This document shows, piece by piece, positions 8,681-17,249 of a DNA stretch of 64,000 nt. The stretch is from a bacterium. GTDB lineage: Bacteria; Sumerlaeota; Sumerlaeia; SLMS01. The stretch covers positions 62,001 through 126,000 of the forward strand of contig WGMQ01000038.1 in the NCBI GenBank assembly GCA_016125005.1, read 5' to 3'. The stretch's first letter is position 1. Each line of letters opens with the position of its first letter. Under the pieces are notes generated by a model, which had not been told where the DNA came from, searched no databases, and was given only the letters and a program-made list of their open reading frames with translations. Both the position numbers and the translations under genes were made by a program.

Positions 8681-10576
8681 CTAAAGGTCCTGCCGGCGGT
8701 AAGCTTGCTGGACCTCGTCCACCCAGTTGCCTACGTTCCACTTCCCATAGGCGCCGAGTCCAGCGCGGGCATCGCTGCCAAAATAGACGGGCACATGGAC
8801 GAAGGAGAGACCGTCATAGGCGAGGGCATCGGCCAGCGCCGCGCGCAGGGATGCGCGCGTATCGCCGCCGCTCAGCGCCCGGATGCGCCGCACCGCTCCA
8901 GCGAGTGCGACATAGTCGATCTCCACTCCGTCGCTTGTGCCGAACTCGATGCCGTATTGCTCCAGCTGCAGCGAAGAGATCGCCGCCATCCGCCTGTTGT
9001 CGAGCATCACGATGGTCCCGCGCACGCCGTGCTCGATACCGTCGATCAGAACCTGAGGGTTCATCATGAACGATCCGTCGCCAGTGATCGCAACCACGCG
9101 CTGCGGCCGCTCGGCGATACCCGAGGCGACCAGGGCGCTCACCCCGAATCCCATGTATGAGGCGCCGGTCTCGGTGATGGTCTGCATCGGTTCGTCGTCG
9201 CGGGCGAGCTGGAAACCGTTTGCTTGGACGTCGCCGGCGTCGAACAGGCAGGTCGCGCCGGCGTCGCGGGCCATATCCAAGATCACCTCCAGCGCCGCGG
9301 GCTGAACCAGCACCGGTCGGCGCCATACCGAGTCGTAAAGCGGCGGGCAGCCGGTCGCCTCGGCGCGAATCTCGCGCCAGCGCGCCTTGTTCTTCTCGTT
9401 CGCGGCAAGCCACTCGGCCGCCTCGGGCGGGCGCCGCCGCGACAGGGCGTCGGCCAGCTTCGCCGCAACTTTGCCGATGTCGCCGGGGAGCATGACCGTC
9501 CGGTTGTAGTGCGCCGCGTCGGAAAGATCGCCGTTGATGTTGATGACAGCCTCGACCGAAGGGTAACCGATGCCGGAGCAGTCGGCCTGGCATACGGAGC
9601 GCGTCCCGACGGCGATAAGAAGATCGGCGCCTTCCATGGCTGCGTTCCCGCTATAGGAGCCCTTGCTGCCCCCGACATGCACGTTGCGCGGGTCGTCGTC
9701 GCGCAACACCCCGAGCGACCCAGGCGACAGGACGACGACGCCGTCGACGGCATCGGCAAGCGCGCGTATCTCCGCCGCGAAACGCCGCGTTCCGCCGCCG
9801 GCCTTGATCACGATGCGTCGGTGGCGATGGACAAGGTCGATCGCCACGGCAAGCGTTGAATCGTCGGCGACCACCGTCGGCGGCGGGGCGAACGGATCGG
9901 GCAAGCTGCCGAGCCGCAGACCGCGGATCGTCTTCGGTTGCACGTTGATCGGCAGGAGCAGGTAGAACGGCCCGGCGAAATGGGGATGGTTCACCCTGAT
10001 CGATCCGCGGCGCAGCGCGGTGCGCAGCGCCTCCGGGGTGTGCAGCACGTAGCTCTCGCCCATGACGGCTGTAAGCTGTCCGTAGAGCCCCTGCTGGTGC
10101 TTGGGGATCTGCTGCATGTTGAAGCCTTCGTCGTGCGTCGTCTCGTCGCCATAGATGTGCCAGACGCCAACACCGTTAGACGCGGCTGCGAGAGATCCTG
10201 CCATGGCCTGCAATGCCCCCGGACCGATGGAGGTCACCACAGCGACCTGTTCGCCATATTGCCAGCGCAGCGCGGTCGCCGCGTGCGCCATCGCCACCTC
10301 GTTGCGAAACGCATGGACAGACAGCGCTCCCGCGCCTGCATAGACACGCAGAACTTCCGCGATGTCGGTGGACCCGTGACCGAACACCGCGAGGAATTTG
10401 CGCACGCCCTGCTTGAGCAGCCCGAGGACCAGTGCTTCGGAAACGGTGCAGTCGATCGCTTCCGGGATCAGCCCCGATGCAATGGTCCCGTCGACCCCGC
10501 CCGCCCCGGCGACAGCGCGGGCGCGCTCGATCATCGCGGCGCCGCCGGGGGACGGCAGATGCATGGATTCGTCCAT
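8681..10576 (-). CDS. Thiamine-diphosphate enzyme, IolD-like (cyclohexanedione hydrolase or acetolactate-synthase family)
   Basis: A 631-residue three-domain ThDP enzyme. The PYR domain has FGHGSTDIAEVLRVY and the activating Glu in AFRNEVAMAHAATAL; the central domain spans about 230-400; the PP domain has the ThDP motif GDGSFMMNPQV...LDNRR. The length and the FGHG and GPGAL features fit IolD (trihydroxycyclohexane-1,2-dione acylhydrolase of inositol catabolism) better than IlvB or pyruvate oxidase. Similarity looks moderate, however, and the usual RNEQ is RNEV, so the substrate may differ. The start at 10576 lies 4 bp after the dehydrogenase gene. No iolB, iolC or iolE accompanies it in the window. 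Confidence 0.85.
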   Translation of the reverse strand: MDESMHLPSPGGAAMIERARAVAGAGGVDGTIASGLIPEAIDCTVSEALVLGLLKQGVRKFLAVFGHGSTDIAEVLRVYAGAGALSVHAFRNEVAMAHAATALRWQYGEQVAVVTSIGPGALQAMAGSLAAASNGVGVWHIYGDETTHDEGFNMQQIPKHQQGLYGQLTAVMGESYVLHTPEALRTALRRGSIRVNHPHFAGPFYLLLPINVQPKTIRGLRLGSLPDPFAPPPTVVADDSTLAVAIDLVHRHRRIVIKAGGGTRRFAAEIRALADAVDGVVVLSPGSLGVLRDDDPRNVHVGGSKGSYSGNAAMEGADLLIAVGTRSVCQADCSGIGYPSVEAVININGDLSDAAHYNRTVMLPGDIGKVAAKLADALSRRRPPEAAEWLAANEKNKARWREIRAEATGCPPLYDSVWRRPVLVQPAALEVILDMARDAGATCLFDAGDVQANGFQLARDDEPMQTITETGASYMGFGVSALVASGIAERPQRVVAITGDGSFMMNPQVLIDGIEHGVRGTIVMLDNRRMAAISSLQLEQYGIEFGTSDGVEIDYVALAGAVRRIRALSGGDTRASLRAALADALAYDGLSFVHVPVYFGSDARAGLGAYGKWNVGNWVDEVQQAYRRQDL

Positions 10577-10580
10577 GGCC

Positions 10581-11660
10581 TCAGAGCCCCGGCTCGCCGT
10601 GAGTGACCAGCCGCCCGTCGCGCGACGAACGGTCGAACATGTGGAAAAGCTCGATGACCCGGCGACCTTCCGGGCCGGTGAGGATTTGCTGCGGCTCCCG
10701 ACCCTTGAGTACGTCGATGAAATGCAGGGTCGACAGGCGGAAGCTTTCGCCCCAGTCATCCTCGATGTTGTGCCAGGCGCGCACCTCACCGTCGCGATAC
10801 AGCGTCAGCGCCGGTTCGTCGAGCAGGCGGTCGGAGCAGCGGTGGACGGTGATCAGGCCGTTCTCGCCCTGAATCTCGAACTTCTCGTGACTCGCGTAAT
10901 AGTCGGTGCGCACCTTCATCTGGAGCGCGAGGCTGACGTCCCACATCGCGTGGATCGGCGGCTGGCTGTGCCGCCACATCAGTGTCGCAGGCGCGTCGAC
11001 GAGATGACCCGCGGGCATGCGGGTCTCCTCGATCTTCGCGAAGCAGTCGCGAACGTCGCCGAACATCCACAGCGCAACGGCCATCATGTGGTGGCCGTGG
11101 TCAAACACCAGCGGACCGCCCTGCCCCGTGGCGCCGAGTTCGTACCGCCAGGCATTTGCTTCGGGCGAGACGTGCCAGGCGCCCGACCGGTCGCCGATCA
11201 CAACCTTCATGCGGAAGTGCTTCGGTTCGCCGATCGCACCGGACATCAGCAGTTCGCGCGCCTTCACCAGCGGAGGATAGAAGACGAAGTTCTCGAACAC
11301 CTTCAGCCGCCGATTGGTGCGCTCCGATGCGGCGATCATCGCGTCGCATTCCGACGTGGTCATCGCCATCGGCTTCTGCACGCTGACATGGGCGCCGGCA
11401 TCCATGGCCGCCACCGCCATCTGCTCGTGCAGGGGGTGGGGCGACAGGATGTCGACGAGGTCGAGATCAAGTTCGAGGAGGTCCTCGTAGCGGGTGACCC
11501 CGCGAGCGCCGGGAAACAGTGCCTGGCGGTGGGCAATGGACTCCGGGCGGATGTCACACAGCCCGACGACTTCGACATCGTCGTTGCCGATATAGCCGAG
11601 GCCGTTGAGGTCGAAGATGCGGCCGAGGCCGGCGATGCCTACGCGTAGCGGTCTGCTCAT
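10581..11660 (-). CDS. Gfo/Idh/MocA family NAD(P)-dependent oxidoreductase
   Basis: A 359-residue protein with an N-terminal Rossmann fold (RVGIAGLGRIFDLNG, about residues 6-20), the conserved VSVQKPMAMTTSECD motif (EKP-type, here QKP, about 93-107) and a C-terminal alpha/beta dimerisation domain with VFDHGHHMMAVALWMFGD carrying the catalytic His region. The family oxidises or reduces sugars and inositols. QKP in place of EKP keeps the catalytic Lys. It lies between the permease and TPP-enzyme genes, which suggests it prepares the imported substrate for that enzyme. No good ribosome-binding site is visible before ATG 11660. Confidence 0.92.
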   Translation of the reverse strand: MSRPLRVGIAGLGRIFDLNGLGYIGNDDVEVVGLCDIRPESIAHRQALFPGARGVTRYEDLLELDLDLVDILSPHPLHEQMAVAAMDAGAHVSVQKPMAMTTSECDAMIAASERTNRRLKVFENFVFYPPLVKARELLMSGAIGEPKHFRMKVVIGDRSGAWHVSPEANAWRYELGATGQGGPLVFDHGHHMMAVALWMFGDVRDCFAKIEETRMPAGHLVDAPATLMWRHSQPPIHAMWDVSLALQMKVRTDYYASHEKFEIQGENGLITVHRCSDRLLDEPALTLYRDGEVRAWHNIEDDWGESFRLSTLHFIDVLKGREPQQILTGPEGRRVIELFHMFDRSSRDGRLVTHGEPGL

Positions 11661-11696
11661 GGACGTGGTGATCCGTGTTGCTCTTGGATTTTTGGA

Positions 11697-12542
11697 TTAC
11701 TTGACCGCGCCCATGGTCAGGCCCCTGACCATGTACCGGCCCGCGAAATAGAAGAAGATGAACAGCGGTACCATCGACATGAAGGATGCCGCCGCCATCT
11801 CGTTGTAGAAGGTCTGGTGATCGGAGTTGTAGCCCGCGATCGCGATCGGCAGCGTGTCGGAGGAGCCGCGCGACAGGATCGAGGCAAACATGAACTCCAC
11901 GTAGCTGGCCAGGAAGACGAAGCAGGCCGCGACCGCCACGCCCGGGGCGGCGAGCGGAAGGATGATGTAGCGCAGCACCTGCAGCACGCTGGCGCCATCG
12001 ATGAGGGCAGCCTCCTCGAGTTCGGTCGGGATGCCGTCGATGAAGCCCTTCAACAGCCAGATTGCCAGCGGCAGCGACAGCATGGTGTGGACCAGCGACA
12101 GGCCGAGATGGGTGTCGGAGAGCCCGTAGGCGCTAATCATCAGGTAGATCGGCACGGCGAGCGACACTGCCGGCGTCATGCGGATGACCAGCAGCGCGTT
12201 GAAAAGCACTGCCAAGGTCGTCGAGCGGCCGCGCGAGAACACGTAGGCCGCGCCGAAGCCGAGCACCGTGCAGCCGATGACGGTGAGGCCTGCAACGACG
12301 AAGGAATTGATGATGTTCGGCAGGATCGAATAGTTCGCCGAGATGCCCTTGGCACCGCTGCCGAACAGAGCCGAAGTATAGGAATCGAGCGTCAGCACGT
12401 CCGGGAAGCTGAAGCGGCGCGGTATGTGGCCGGGCGTCGTCAGCGAGACGAGGAAATACCAAGCGAACGGGAATAGCGTCCACAGCGCCGCGAGCGCGGC
12501 GAGGAAGAGGAGGCTGGTGCGGTATGTGAAGGAGCGGTTCAT
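11697..12542 (-). CDS. ABC importer permease, MalG type
   Basis: A 281-residue inner-membrane permease beginning MNRSFTYRTSLLFLAALAAL, with about six transmembrane helices and the EAA loop ELEEAALIDGASVLQVLRYI near residues 178-197, which contacts the ATPase. The start at 12542 was chosen because its ATG overlaps the stop of the upstream permease gene (ATGA) and the frame upstream is a shadow. It pairs with the permease at 12539-13447 and the binding protein at 13444-14829 as a CUT1-type carbohydrate importer. Confidence 0.93.
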   Translation of the reverse strand: MNRSFTYRTSLLFLAALAALWTLFPFAWYFLVSLTTPGHIPRRFSFPDVLTLDSYTSALFGSGAKGISANYSILPNIINSFVVAGLTVIGCTVLGFGAAYVFSRGRSTTLAVLFNALLVIRMTPAVSLAVPIYLMISAYGLSDTHLGLSLVHTMLSLPLAIWLLKGFIDGIPTELEEAALIDGASVLQVLRYIILPLAAPGVAVAACFVFLASYVEFMFASILSRGSSDTLPIAIAGYNSDHQTFYNEMAAASFMSMVPLFIFFYFAGRYMVRGLTMGAVK

Positions 12543-13447
12543 TTGGCCCCTCTCCTGCGAAACGTCAGGAAAAGGATCATCACGGTGAGCGGGAAGATCA
12601 TCGTGATCACGGCGAGGGCGCTCGCCTTGCCGAAATCGAGGTTCTGGAAGGCGGCCTTGTAGGTGGCGAGGTTGAGCGTCGTCGAAGACGTGCCGGGCCC
12701 GCCGTTGGTCATGATCCACAGGTAGTCGAAGGCCCGGTAGGTATCGAGCGTCTTGATGGTCAGGGCGATGACGATGACTGGCTTGAGGAGCGGGAAGGTT
12801 ACGTATCGAAACACCTGCCACGCATTGGCTCCGTCGACGCGGGCAGCCTCGATCGGTTCCTGCGGCAGCGATTGCAACGCGGCGAGCAGGATCAGGTAGA
12901 TGAACGGCGTCCAGCCCCAGATGTCCGTCACCATGACGAGGAAGAAGGCGGCATCCGAGACCAACCACGGATAGGCCTGCAGACCGAGCGCGATCAGGAT
13001 GTGGTTCACCCAGCCATAGTGCTCGGTATAGGCGAAGGCCCACATGACGCCGGCGGCGGCGGGGATGAAGATCATCGGCGCGATGACAATGTGGCGGAAA
13101 GCGCGACCGAAGCGCTCGGAGAAGGCGTCGGCGAGCGAGACCGTGAGGAGCGCCATACCAAGGCCCAGGCCGAAGGACACGCTGACGCAGATCGCGGTAT
13201 AGAGCAGCGTGCGGCCGAGCGTGCGCCAGGTCTCGGCGCTCGAGAGAAGCTCGGTGTAGTTGCCGAGCCCTATCCAGTCATCGATCCCGTAGGCGATCTG
13301 GAAATCGCGCAGACTCAACGAGACGACCTTGTAGATCGGATAGGCATAGAAGACAGCAATGTAGAGGAAGGGGAGCGCAAGAAGCGCTCCCAGGAGGTAT
13401 TGGCCGAGCCTGTCTGTGCGGGCAACGGAACTGACCATGTGGCTCAC
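12539..13447 (-). CDS. ABC importer permease, MalF type
   Basis: A 302-residue permease with about six transmembrane helices (first at about residues 15-37) and the EAA loop EPIEAARVDGANAWQVFRYV near residues 209-228. MalF-type subunits with an N-terminal LGQYLLGALLALPFLYIAVF helix form the channel with a MalG-type partner. It overlaps the binding-protein gene by 4 bp upstream and the next permease by 4 bp downstream. ATG 13438 (three codons in) is an alternative start. Confidence 0.93.
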   Translation of the reverse strand: MSHMVSSVARTDRLGQYLLGALLALPFLYIAVFYAYPIYKVVSLSLRDFQIAYGIDDWIGLGNYTELLSSAETWRTLGRTLLYTAICVSVSFGLGLGMALLTVSLADAFSERFGRAFRHIVIAPMIFIPAAAGVMWAFAYTEHYGWVNHILIALGLQAYPWLVSDAAFFLVMVTDIWGWTPFIYLILLAALQSLPQEPIEAARVDGANAWQVFRYVTFPLLKPVIVIALTIKTLDTYRAFDYLWIMTNGGPGTSSTTLNLATYKAAFQNLDFGKASALAVITMIFPLTVMILFLTFRRRGAK

Positions 13448-14829
13448 TTTATATATCCGGCCGAGGTGAGGGTCTTTTCGATCTCGGCGACGTATCCGTC
13501 GACGAACTGCTCCGCAGTGATCTTGTTGGCGATCACCTCGGTGTAGAGCTCAACGCCCTTGGTACGAGGCTGCTGCGACATTTCCGGAACCTGCGTCGTG
13601 ATCTTGGCCTCGACGAAGGCGTCATAGAGCGCACGCGGATTGATGCCACCTGGCTCGACGGCCGTCCGATAGGCGAGATCCTTGATCGGGGGCAATTGGC
13701 CGGCAGCCATCTCGATCTGCGGATGCTCGTTGAGAATCCACTTGATGTATTCCCAGGCCGCGTCGGGGTTCTTGGAATCCTTCGGGATGCCCATCATCCA
13801 CCAGGAGCTGTAGCCACCCTTCGGTTCGCCGGCGAAGGAGGGGAAGCGGAAGGCGCCAACGGGGCCGACCTGCTTGATGTTCTCCGGCTTCTGCATGAAG
13901 CTCCAGTAGTCGGATAGCCAACCATAGGCCATCGCCGACGAACCGGAGAGGAAGAAGTCGGAGACCTGGCCGGTCTGGAAGTTGGCCGAGTCCGGATTGA
14001 CGATCTTGTCCTTGTGGATCGATCCCTGCATGAAATTGAGGACGTCGATCGCCGCCTGACGTCCCTCGGGCGTTTTCATGGTCGGCTTGTAGTCGGCGCC
14101 GAGCAGATCGAAGCCAGCGTCGCTGTAGTAGCCGAGGAAGGCCGCATAGCCCTGGCCGCCACCCCAGTTCGTCGTCAGGCCATAGAGGTTCTTGTCGGGG
14201 CGAGTGAAGAACGCCGCGATGTCCCTGACCTGCTGGATGGTGGTCGGCGGGGCCAGATCGTAGCCGTACTTGGCCTTGAATGCCGCCTGCTCTGCCGTGT
14301 TCTCGAACAGGTCCTTGCGGTAGTAGCCGATCTGCGCGTTGGCATGGAACGGCATGAAATAGTGTTGGCCATCGGTGTTCTTGACGCCCTTCTGCGCCGG
14401 AAACACCCAGTCCTCGAACTTGTCGACACTGCCCCACACACCTTCGATGCGCTCCGTCATCGGTGTGAGGAAGCGAAAGAAGCTACCGAACGAGGTGGCG
14501 TGCTGGGTGACGATGTCGTAGGTGCCGGAGTTCTGCGACACGGCAAGCAACTGCTTCGAAGGAATGTCGCTGCCGGGGATCATGTCATACTGGACCTTGA
14601 TGCCCGTCATCTCCTCGAAGTTCCTGGTCAGTTCGACGGCAGGGGCGAAACTCGCCCAGCCCTTCTGCGTGGGAACGGTGATGGTGACGCCCGCATAGGG
14701 CTTGCCCGCCTTCAGCGGCGGAAACGTGCCCTCGACAAATTCCCCAGCCCAGCCGGTAGCCGGCGCAATCATTGAAAGGCCGAAAACGGCGGCGGCGGCC
14801 GTTCTCGCAAACAGCATCTTGTAGGACAT
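13444..14829 (-). CDS. ABC importer substrate-binding protein (carbohydrate, family 1)
   Basis: A 461-residue periplasmic binding protein. ATG 14829 gives a clean Sec signal peptide (MSYKMLFARTAAAAVFGLSM, cleavage after about AGWA/GEF) and has a GGAGGAGAAGAGGA purine run upstream, so it is preferred to 14859. The mature protein shows the family-1 pattern: VELTRNFEEMTGIKVQYDMI, then LPFHANAQIGYYRKDLF and SSWWMMGIPKDSKNPDAAWE. It captures an unidentified sugar, polyol or glycoside for the permeases at 11697-13447. It is the first gene of the leftward operon and divergent from the rightward catabolic genes. Confidence 0.93.
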   Translation of the reverse strand: MSYKMLFARTAAAAVFGLSMIAPATGWAGEFVEGTFPPLKAGKPYAGVTITVPTQKGWASFAPAVELTRNFEEMTGIKVQYDMIPGSDIPSKQLLAVSQNSGTYDIVTQHATSFGSFFRFLTPMTERIEGVWGSVDKFEDWVFPAQKGVKNTDGQHYFMPFHANAQIGYYRKDLFENTAEQAAFKAKYGYDLAPPTTIQQVRDIAAFFTRPDKNLYGLTTNWGGGQGYAAFLGYYSDAGFDLLGADYKPTMKTPEGRQAAIDVLNFMQGSIHKDKIVNPDSANFQTGQVSDFFLSGSSAMAYGWLSDYWSFMQKPENIKQVGPVGAFRFPSFAGEPKGGYSSWWMMGIPKDSKNPDAAWEYIKWILNEHPQIEMAAGQLPPIKDLAYRTAVEPGGINPRALYDAFVEAKITTQVPEMSQQPRTKGVELYTEVIANKITAEQFVDGYVAEIEKTLTSAGYIK

Positions 14830-14996
14830 TCCTCTTCTCCTCCCGGGGTTTCGATCCAAGTGACGACGCCTCCCCGTTCATCGTTTAATTTGTTTTGCTG
14901 TCAACAACAGGCGTTGCGCCCAGCGAAATTATTGGTAATGTGGAGTTCGATCGCTGTCAAGGCGTCGTTTGCCCACCCCCATCCACGAAGAGACCG
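14830..14996. promoter_or_regulatory. Divergent promoter region of the polyol/sugar locus
   Basis: This 167-bp gap is the only place from which both operons can start. It holds an AT-rich core around 14880-14940 (TTTAATTTGTTTTGC, AAATTATTGGTAATG) in otherwise GC-rich DNA, consistent with back-to-back promoters. I could not define an IclR operator with confidence. Confidence 0.45.
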
Positions 14997-15470
14997 ATGA
15001 CCGACCACAAGCTTCTCATCGCCGGCCAACGCCTGCCCTCCCGCGGCGGCGCGACGCTACCGCTGGTCAGTCCGGCCACCGAACATCGCGTGGGCAGCTT
15101 CGCGGCGACGCGGGCGGACCTCGACGACGCGGTCGAGCGCGGCGCCATGATCTTCGCAGGCCGGAGGCGGCCTCCACATCTGAGTGCCGGTCATTTCCCC
15201 GATCCAGCCGACGCCGTCGCACCCGCGAACCCCCTTCCCTTTGGCCTCGCCGGCTTTGTCTTCACCAACGACCTGCAGCGCACCCACGAGTCGGTCGACG
15301 CCCTGGATGTCGGAATGGCGGGCGTGAGCGAAGTGCTGCTCGCGACCGCCGAAGGACCGTTCGGCGGCGTCAGGGAAAGCGGGTATGGGCGCGAAGGCGG
15401 CGCCCTGGGGATCCAGGACTGTTTGTCGCCCGAATTCGTGAAGCAGACATTCGCTGGAGCAAGTCGATGA
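14997..15470 (+). pseudogene. Aldehyde dehydrogenase with large internal deletion
   Basis: An open frame of 157 codons begins as an NAD-dependent aldehyde dehydrogenase (MTDHKLLIAGQRLP, VSPATEHRVGSFAAT, about residues 1-55). It jumps near residue 65 to the far C-terminus (ANPLPFGLAGFVFTNDL, AEGPFGGVRESGYGREGG). About 330 residues of a roughly 480-residue family are missing, including the Rossmann core and the catalytic Cys and Glu, so it cannot be an active dehydrogenase. The frame stays open and its stop overlaps the next ATG (ATGA), so it may survive as a translated leader for the dehydratase. The deletion looks in-frame or nearly so. Confidence 0.8.
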
Positions 15471-17185
15471 GCAACGTCAACGCAGGCAACCGGCCGTCCG
15501 GCTTCGCGCGCGGCCTGACCAACTATGGCGACCGCGACTTCGCGCTCTACCTGCGGAGATCGTTTGCCAGATCGATGGGCTATTCCGACGAAATGCTGGT
15601 GCGGCCGATCGTCGGCATCTGCCACACGCCAAGCGGCTTCAACAACTGCCACCGGCACTTCCCGGAACTCCTGGAGGCCGTCAAGCGCGGCGTTCTGGCC
15701 GCCGGCGGCCTGCCGCTCGAGTTCCCCGTCATCTCGCTCGGCGAGGTGTTCCTCAGCCCCACCAGCCTGAAGTTCCGAAACCTCATGTCGATGGACGTGG
15801 AGGAGATGATCAGCGCCCAACCGATGGACAGCGTGGTGCTACTCGGCGGCTGCGACAAGACGGTGCCGGCACAACTGATGGGTGCCGTTTCGGCCGACAT
15901 CCCCGCTGTGCAACTCGTCGCGGGCCCCATGATGACCGGCCGCTACAAGGGCGAACGTCTCGGCGCATGCACCGACTGCCGGCGTTTCTGGGCACGCTAT
16001 CGGAGCGGAGAGATCGGCCAGGCCGAGATCGCGGCCGTGGAAGGGAACCTTGCCACGACTGCCGGCACCTGCGCGGTCATGGGCACCGCAAGCACCATGG
16101 CCTGCGTCGCCGAGGCACTGGGCCTGGCGCTGCCTGATTCGGCCGCAATTCCGGCCGTCCATGCCGATCGTTTGCGCTGCGCCGAGGCTTCCGGCCGCCG
16201 AGCCGTCGGGCTGATCGGATCCGACCTCACGCCACGGCGTATCGTCACGGAGCACTCGGTCGAGAACGCGCTGCGGGTCATCCTCGCCCTGTCGGGCTCG
16301 ACCAACGCCATCCTGCACCTGGCGGCGATCGCCGGACGCGCCGGCATCGCGCTCTCCCTCGAACGCCTCAACGAACTCTCAGAAACGACGCCCGTCCTGG
16401 TCGACCTGAAACCGGTCGGCGACAACTACATGGAGGACTTCCACGCCGCCGGCGGTCTCGACGCAGTCCTGCGCCAACTGAAGCCGCTGCTCCATCTCGA
16501 CTGCATGACCGTCACCGGCGAGACGCTCGGCCAACGCCTGGAGGGTCGTCCGGCGATCGCCGCCGATCCGCGCGTGATCCATGCCGCCTCCGATCCGATC
16601 TCCCCTGTCGGAGGTCTGGTCGCCTTGTTCGGCTCCCTGGCTCCGGGAGGCGCCATCCTCAAGCGGGCGGCGGCGGACCAGCGCCTGCTCGAGCACGAGG
16701 GACGCGCGGTTGTCTTTGCTGGCCTCGACGATCTGGCACGGCGAATTGACGATCCCGATCTCGACGTGGAGCCGGACGATGTGCTGGTGCTCCAGAACGC
16801 AGGTCCGCGAAGCCCGTCGAGCATGCCGGAGGCGGGCTACCTCCCGATTCCCAAGAAGCTCGCTCGACGGGGCGTCAAGGACATGCTGCGCATTTCCGAC
16901 GCTCGCATGAGCGGAACGGCGTTTGGAACCGTCGTGCTGCACGTCACCCCGGAGGCGACGATCGGCGGGCCGCTCGCCGCAGCACGCACCGGCGACCGCA
17001 TCCGGCTAAGTGTATCGCGGCGACGCATCGACCTGCTCGTCGATGAGGGCGAGATCGCATCGCGCCTGGCGCAGCGAAGCACCATCGAGACCGTCGGTGG
17101 CCGCGGCTACGACTGGCTCTATCGCCAGCACGTGCTCCAGGCCGACCAGGGATGCGACTTCGATTTCCTGCAACAAAGGTCTTGA
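15467..17185 (+). CDS. IlvD/Edd family sugar-acid dehydratase
   Basis: A 572-residue Fe-S dehydratase with the three expected cysteine regions: GICHTPSGFNNCH (about residues 55-67), VLLGGCDKTVPAQL (about 124-137) and TAGTCAVMGTASTM (about 197-210). The C-terminal barrel carries DARMSGTAFGTVVLHVTPE, with the catalytic Ser region. Family members dehydrate 2,3-dihydroxy acids; the closest style is the arabinonate/xylonate dehydratase branch rather than valine-pathway IlvD. It is translationally coupled to the deleted aldehyde dehydrogenase frame upstream. Its likely substrate is an aldonic acid made in this pathway. Confidence 0.92.
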   Translation: MSNVNAGNRPSGFARGLTNYGDRDFALYLRRSFARSMGYSDEMLVRPIVGICHTPSGFNNCHRHFPELLEAVKRGVLAAGGLPLEFPVISLGEVFLSPTSLKFRNLMSMDVEEMISAQPMDSVVLLGGCDKTVPAQLMGAVSADIPAVQLVAGPMMTGRYKGERLGACTDCRRFWARYRSGEIGQAEIAAVEGNLATTAGTCAVMGTASTMACVAEALGLALPDSAAIPAVHADRLRCAEASGRRAVGLIGSDLTPRRIVTEHSVENALRVILALSGSTNAILHLAAIAGRAGIALSLERLNELSETTPVLVDLKPVGDNYMEDFHAAGGLDAVLRQLKPLLHLDCMTVTGETLGQRLEGRPAIAADPRVIHAASDPISPVGGLVALFGSLAPGGAILKRAAADQRLLEHEGRAVVFAGLDDLARRIDDPDLDVEPDDVLVLQNAGPRSPSSMPEAGYLPIPKKLARRGVKDMLRISDARMSGTAFGTVVLHVTPEATIGGPLAAARTGDRIRLSVSRRRIDLLVDEGEIASRLAQRSTIETVGGRGYDWLYRQHVLQADQGCDFDFLQQRS

Positions 17186-17249
17186 ACGCGGAGGCTTGCA
17201 GTCGCCTCGGCGCCCGGTCCTCGGGCCGCTGAAATCGGGAGTACATACA

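Noticed and set aside
7865-9160. A 431-codon plus-strand open frame across the IclR and ThDP-enzyme genes
   Set aside because: Low-complexity His/Arg/Gly composition, no ribosome-binding site, fully antisense to two well-supported genes.
10398-11648. A 416-codon plus-strand open frame
   Set aside because: Antisense shadow of the Gfo/Idh/MocA gene, whose Rossmann and catalytic motifs are clear on the minus strand.
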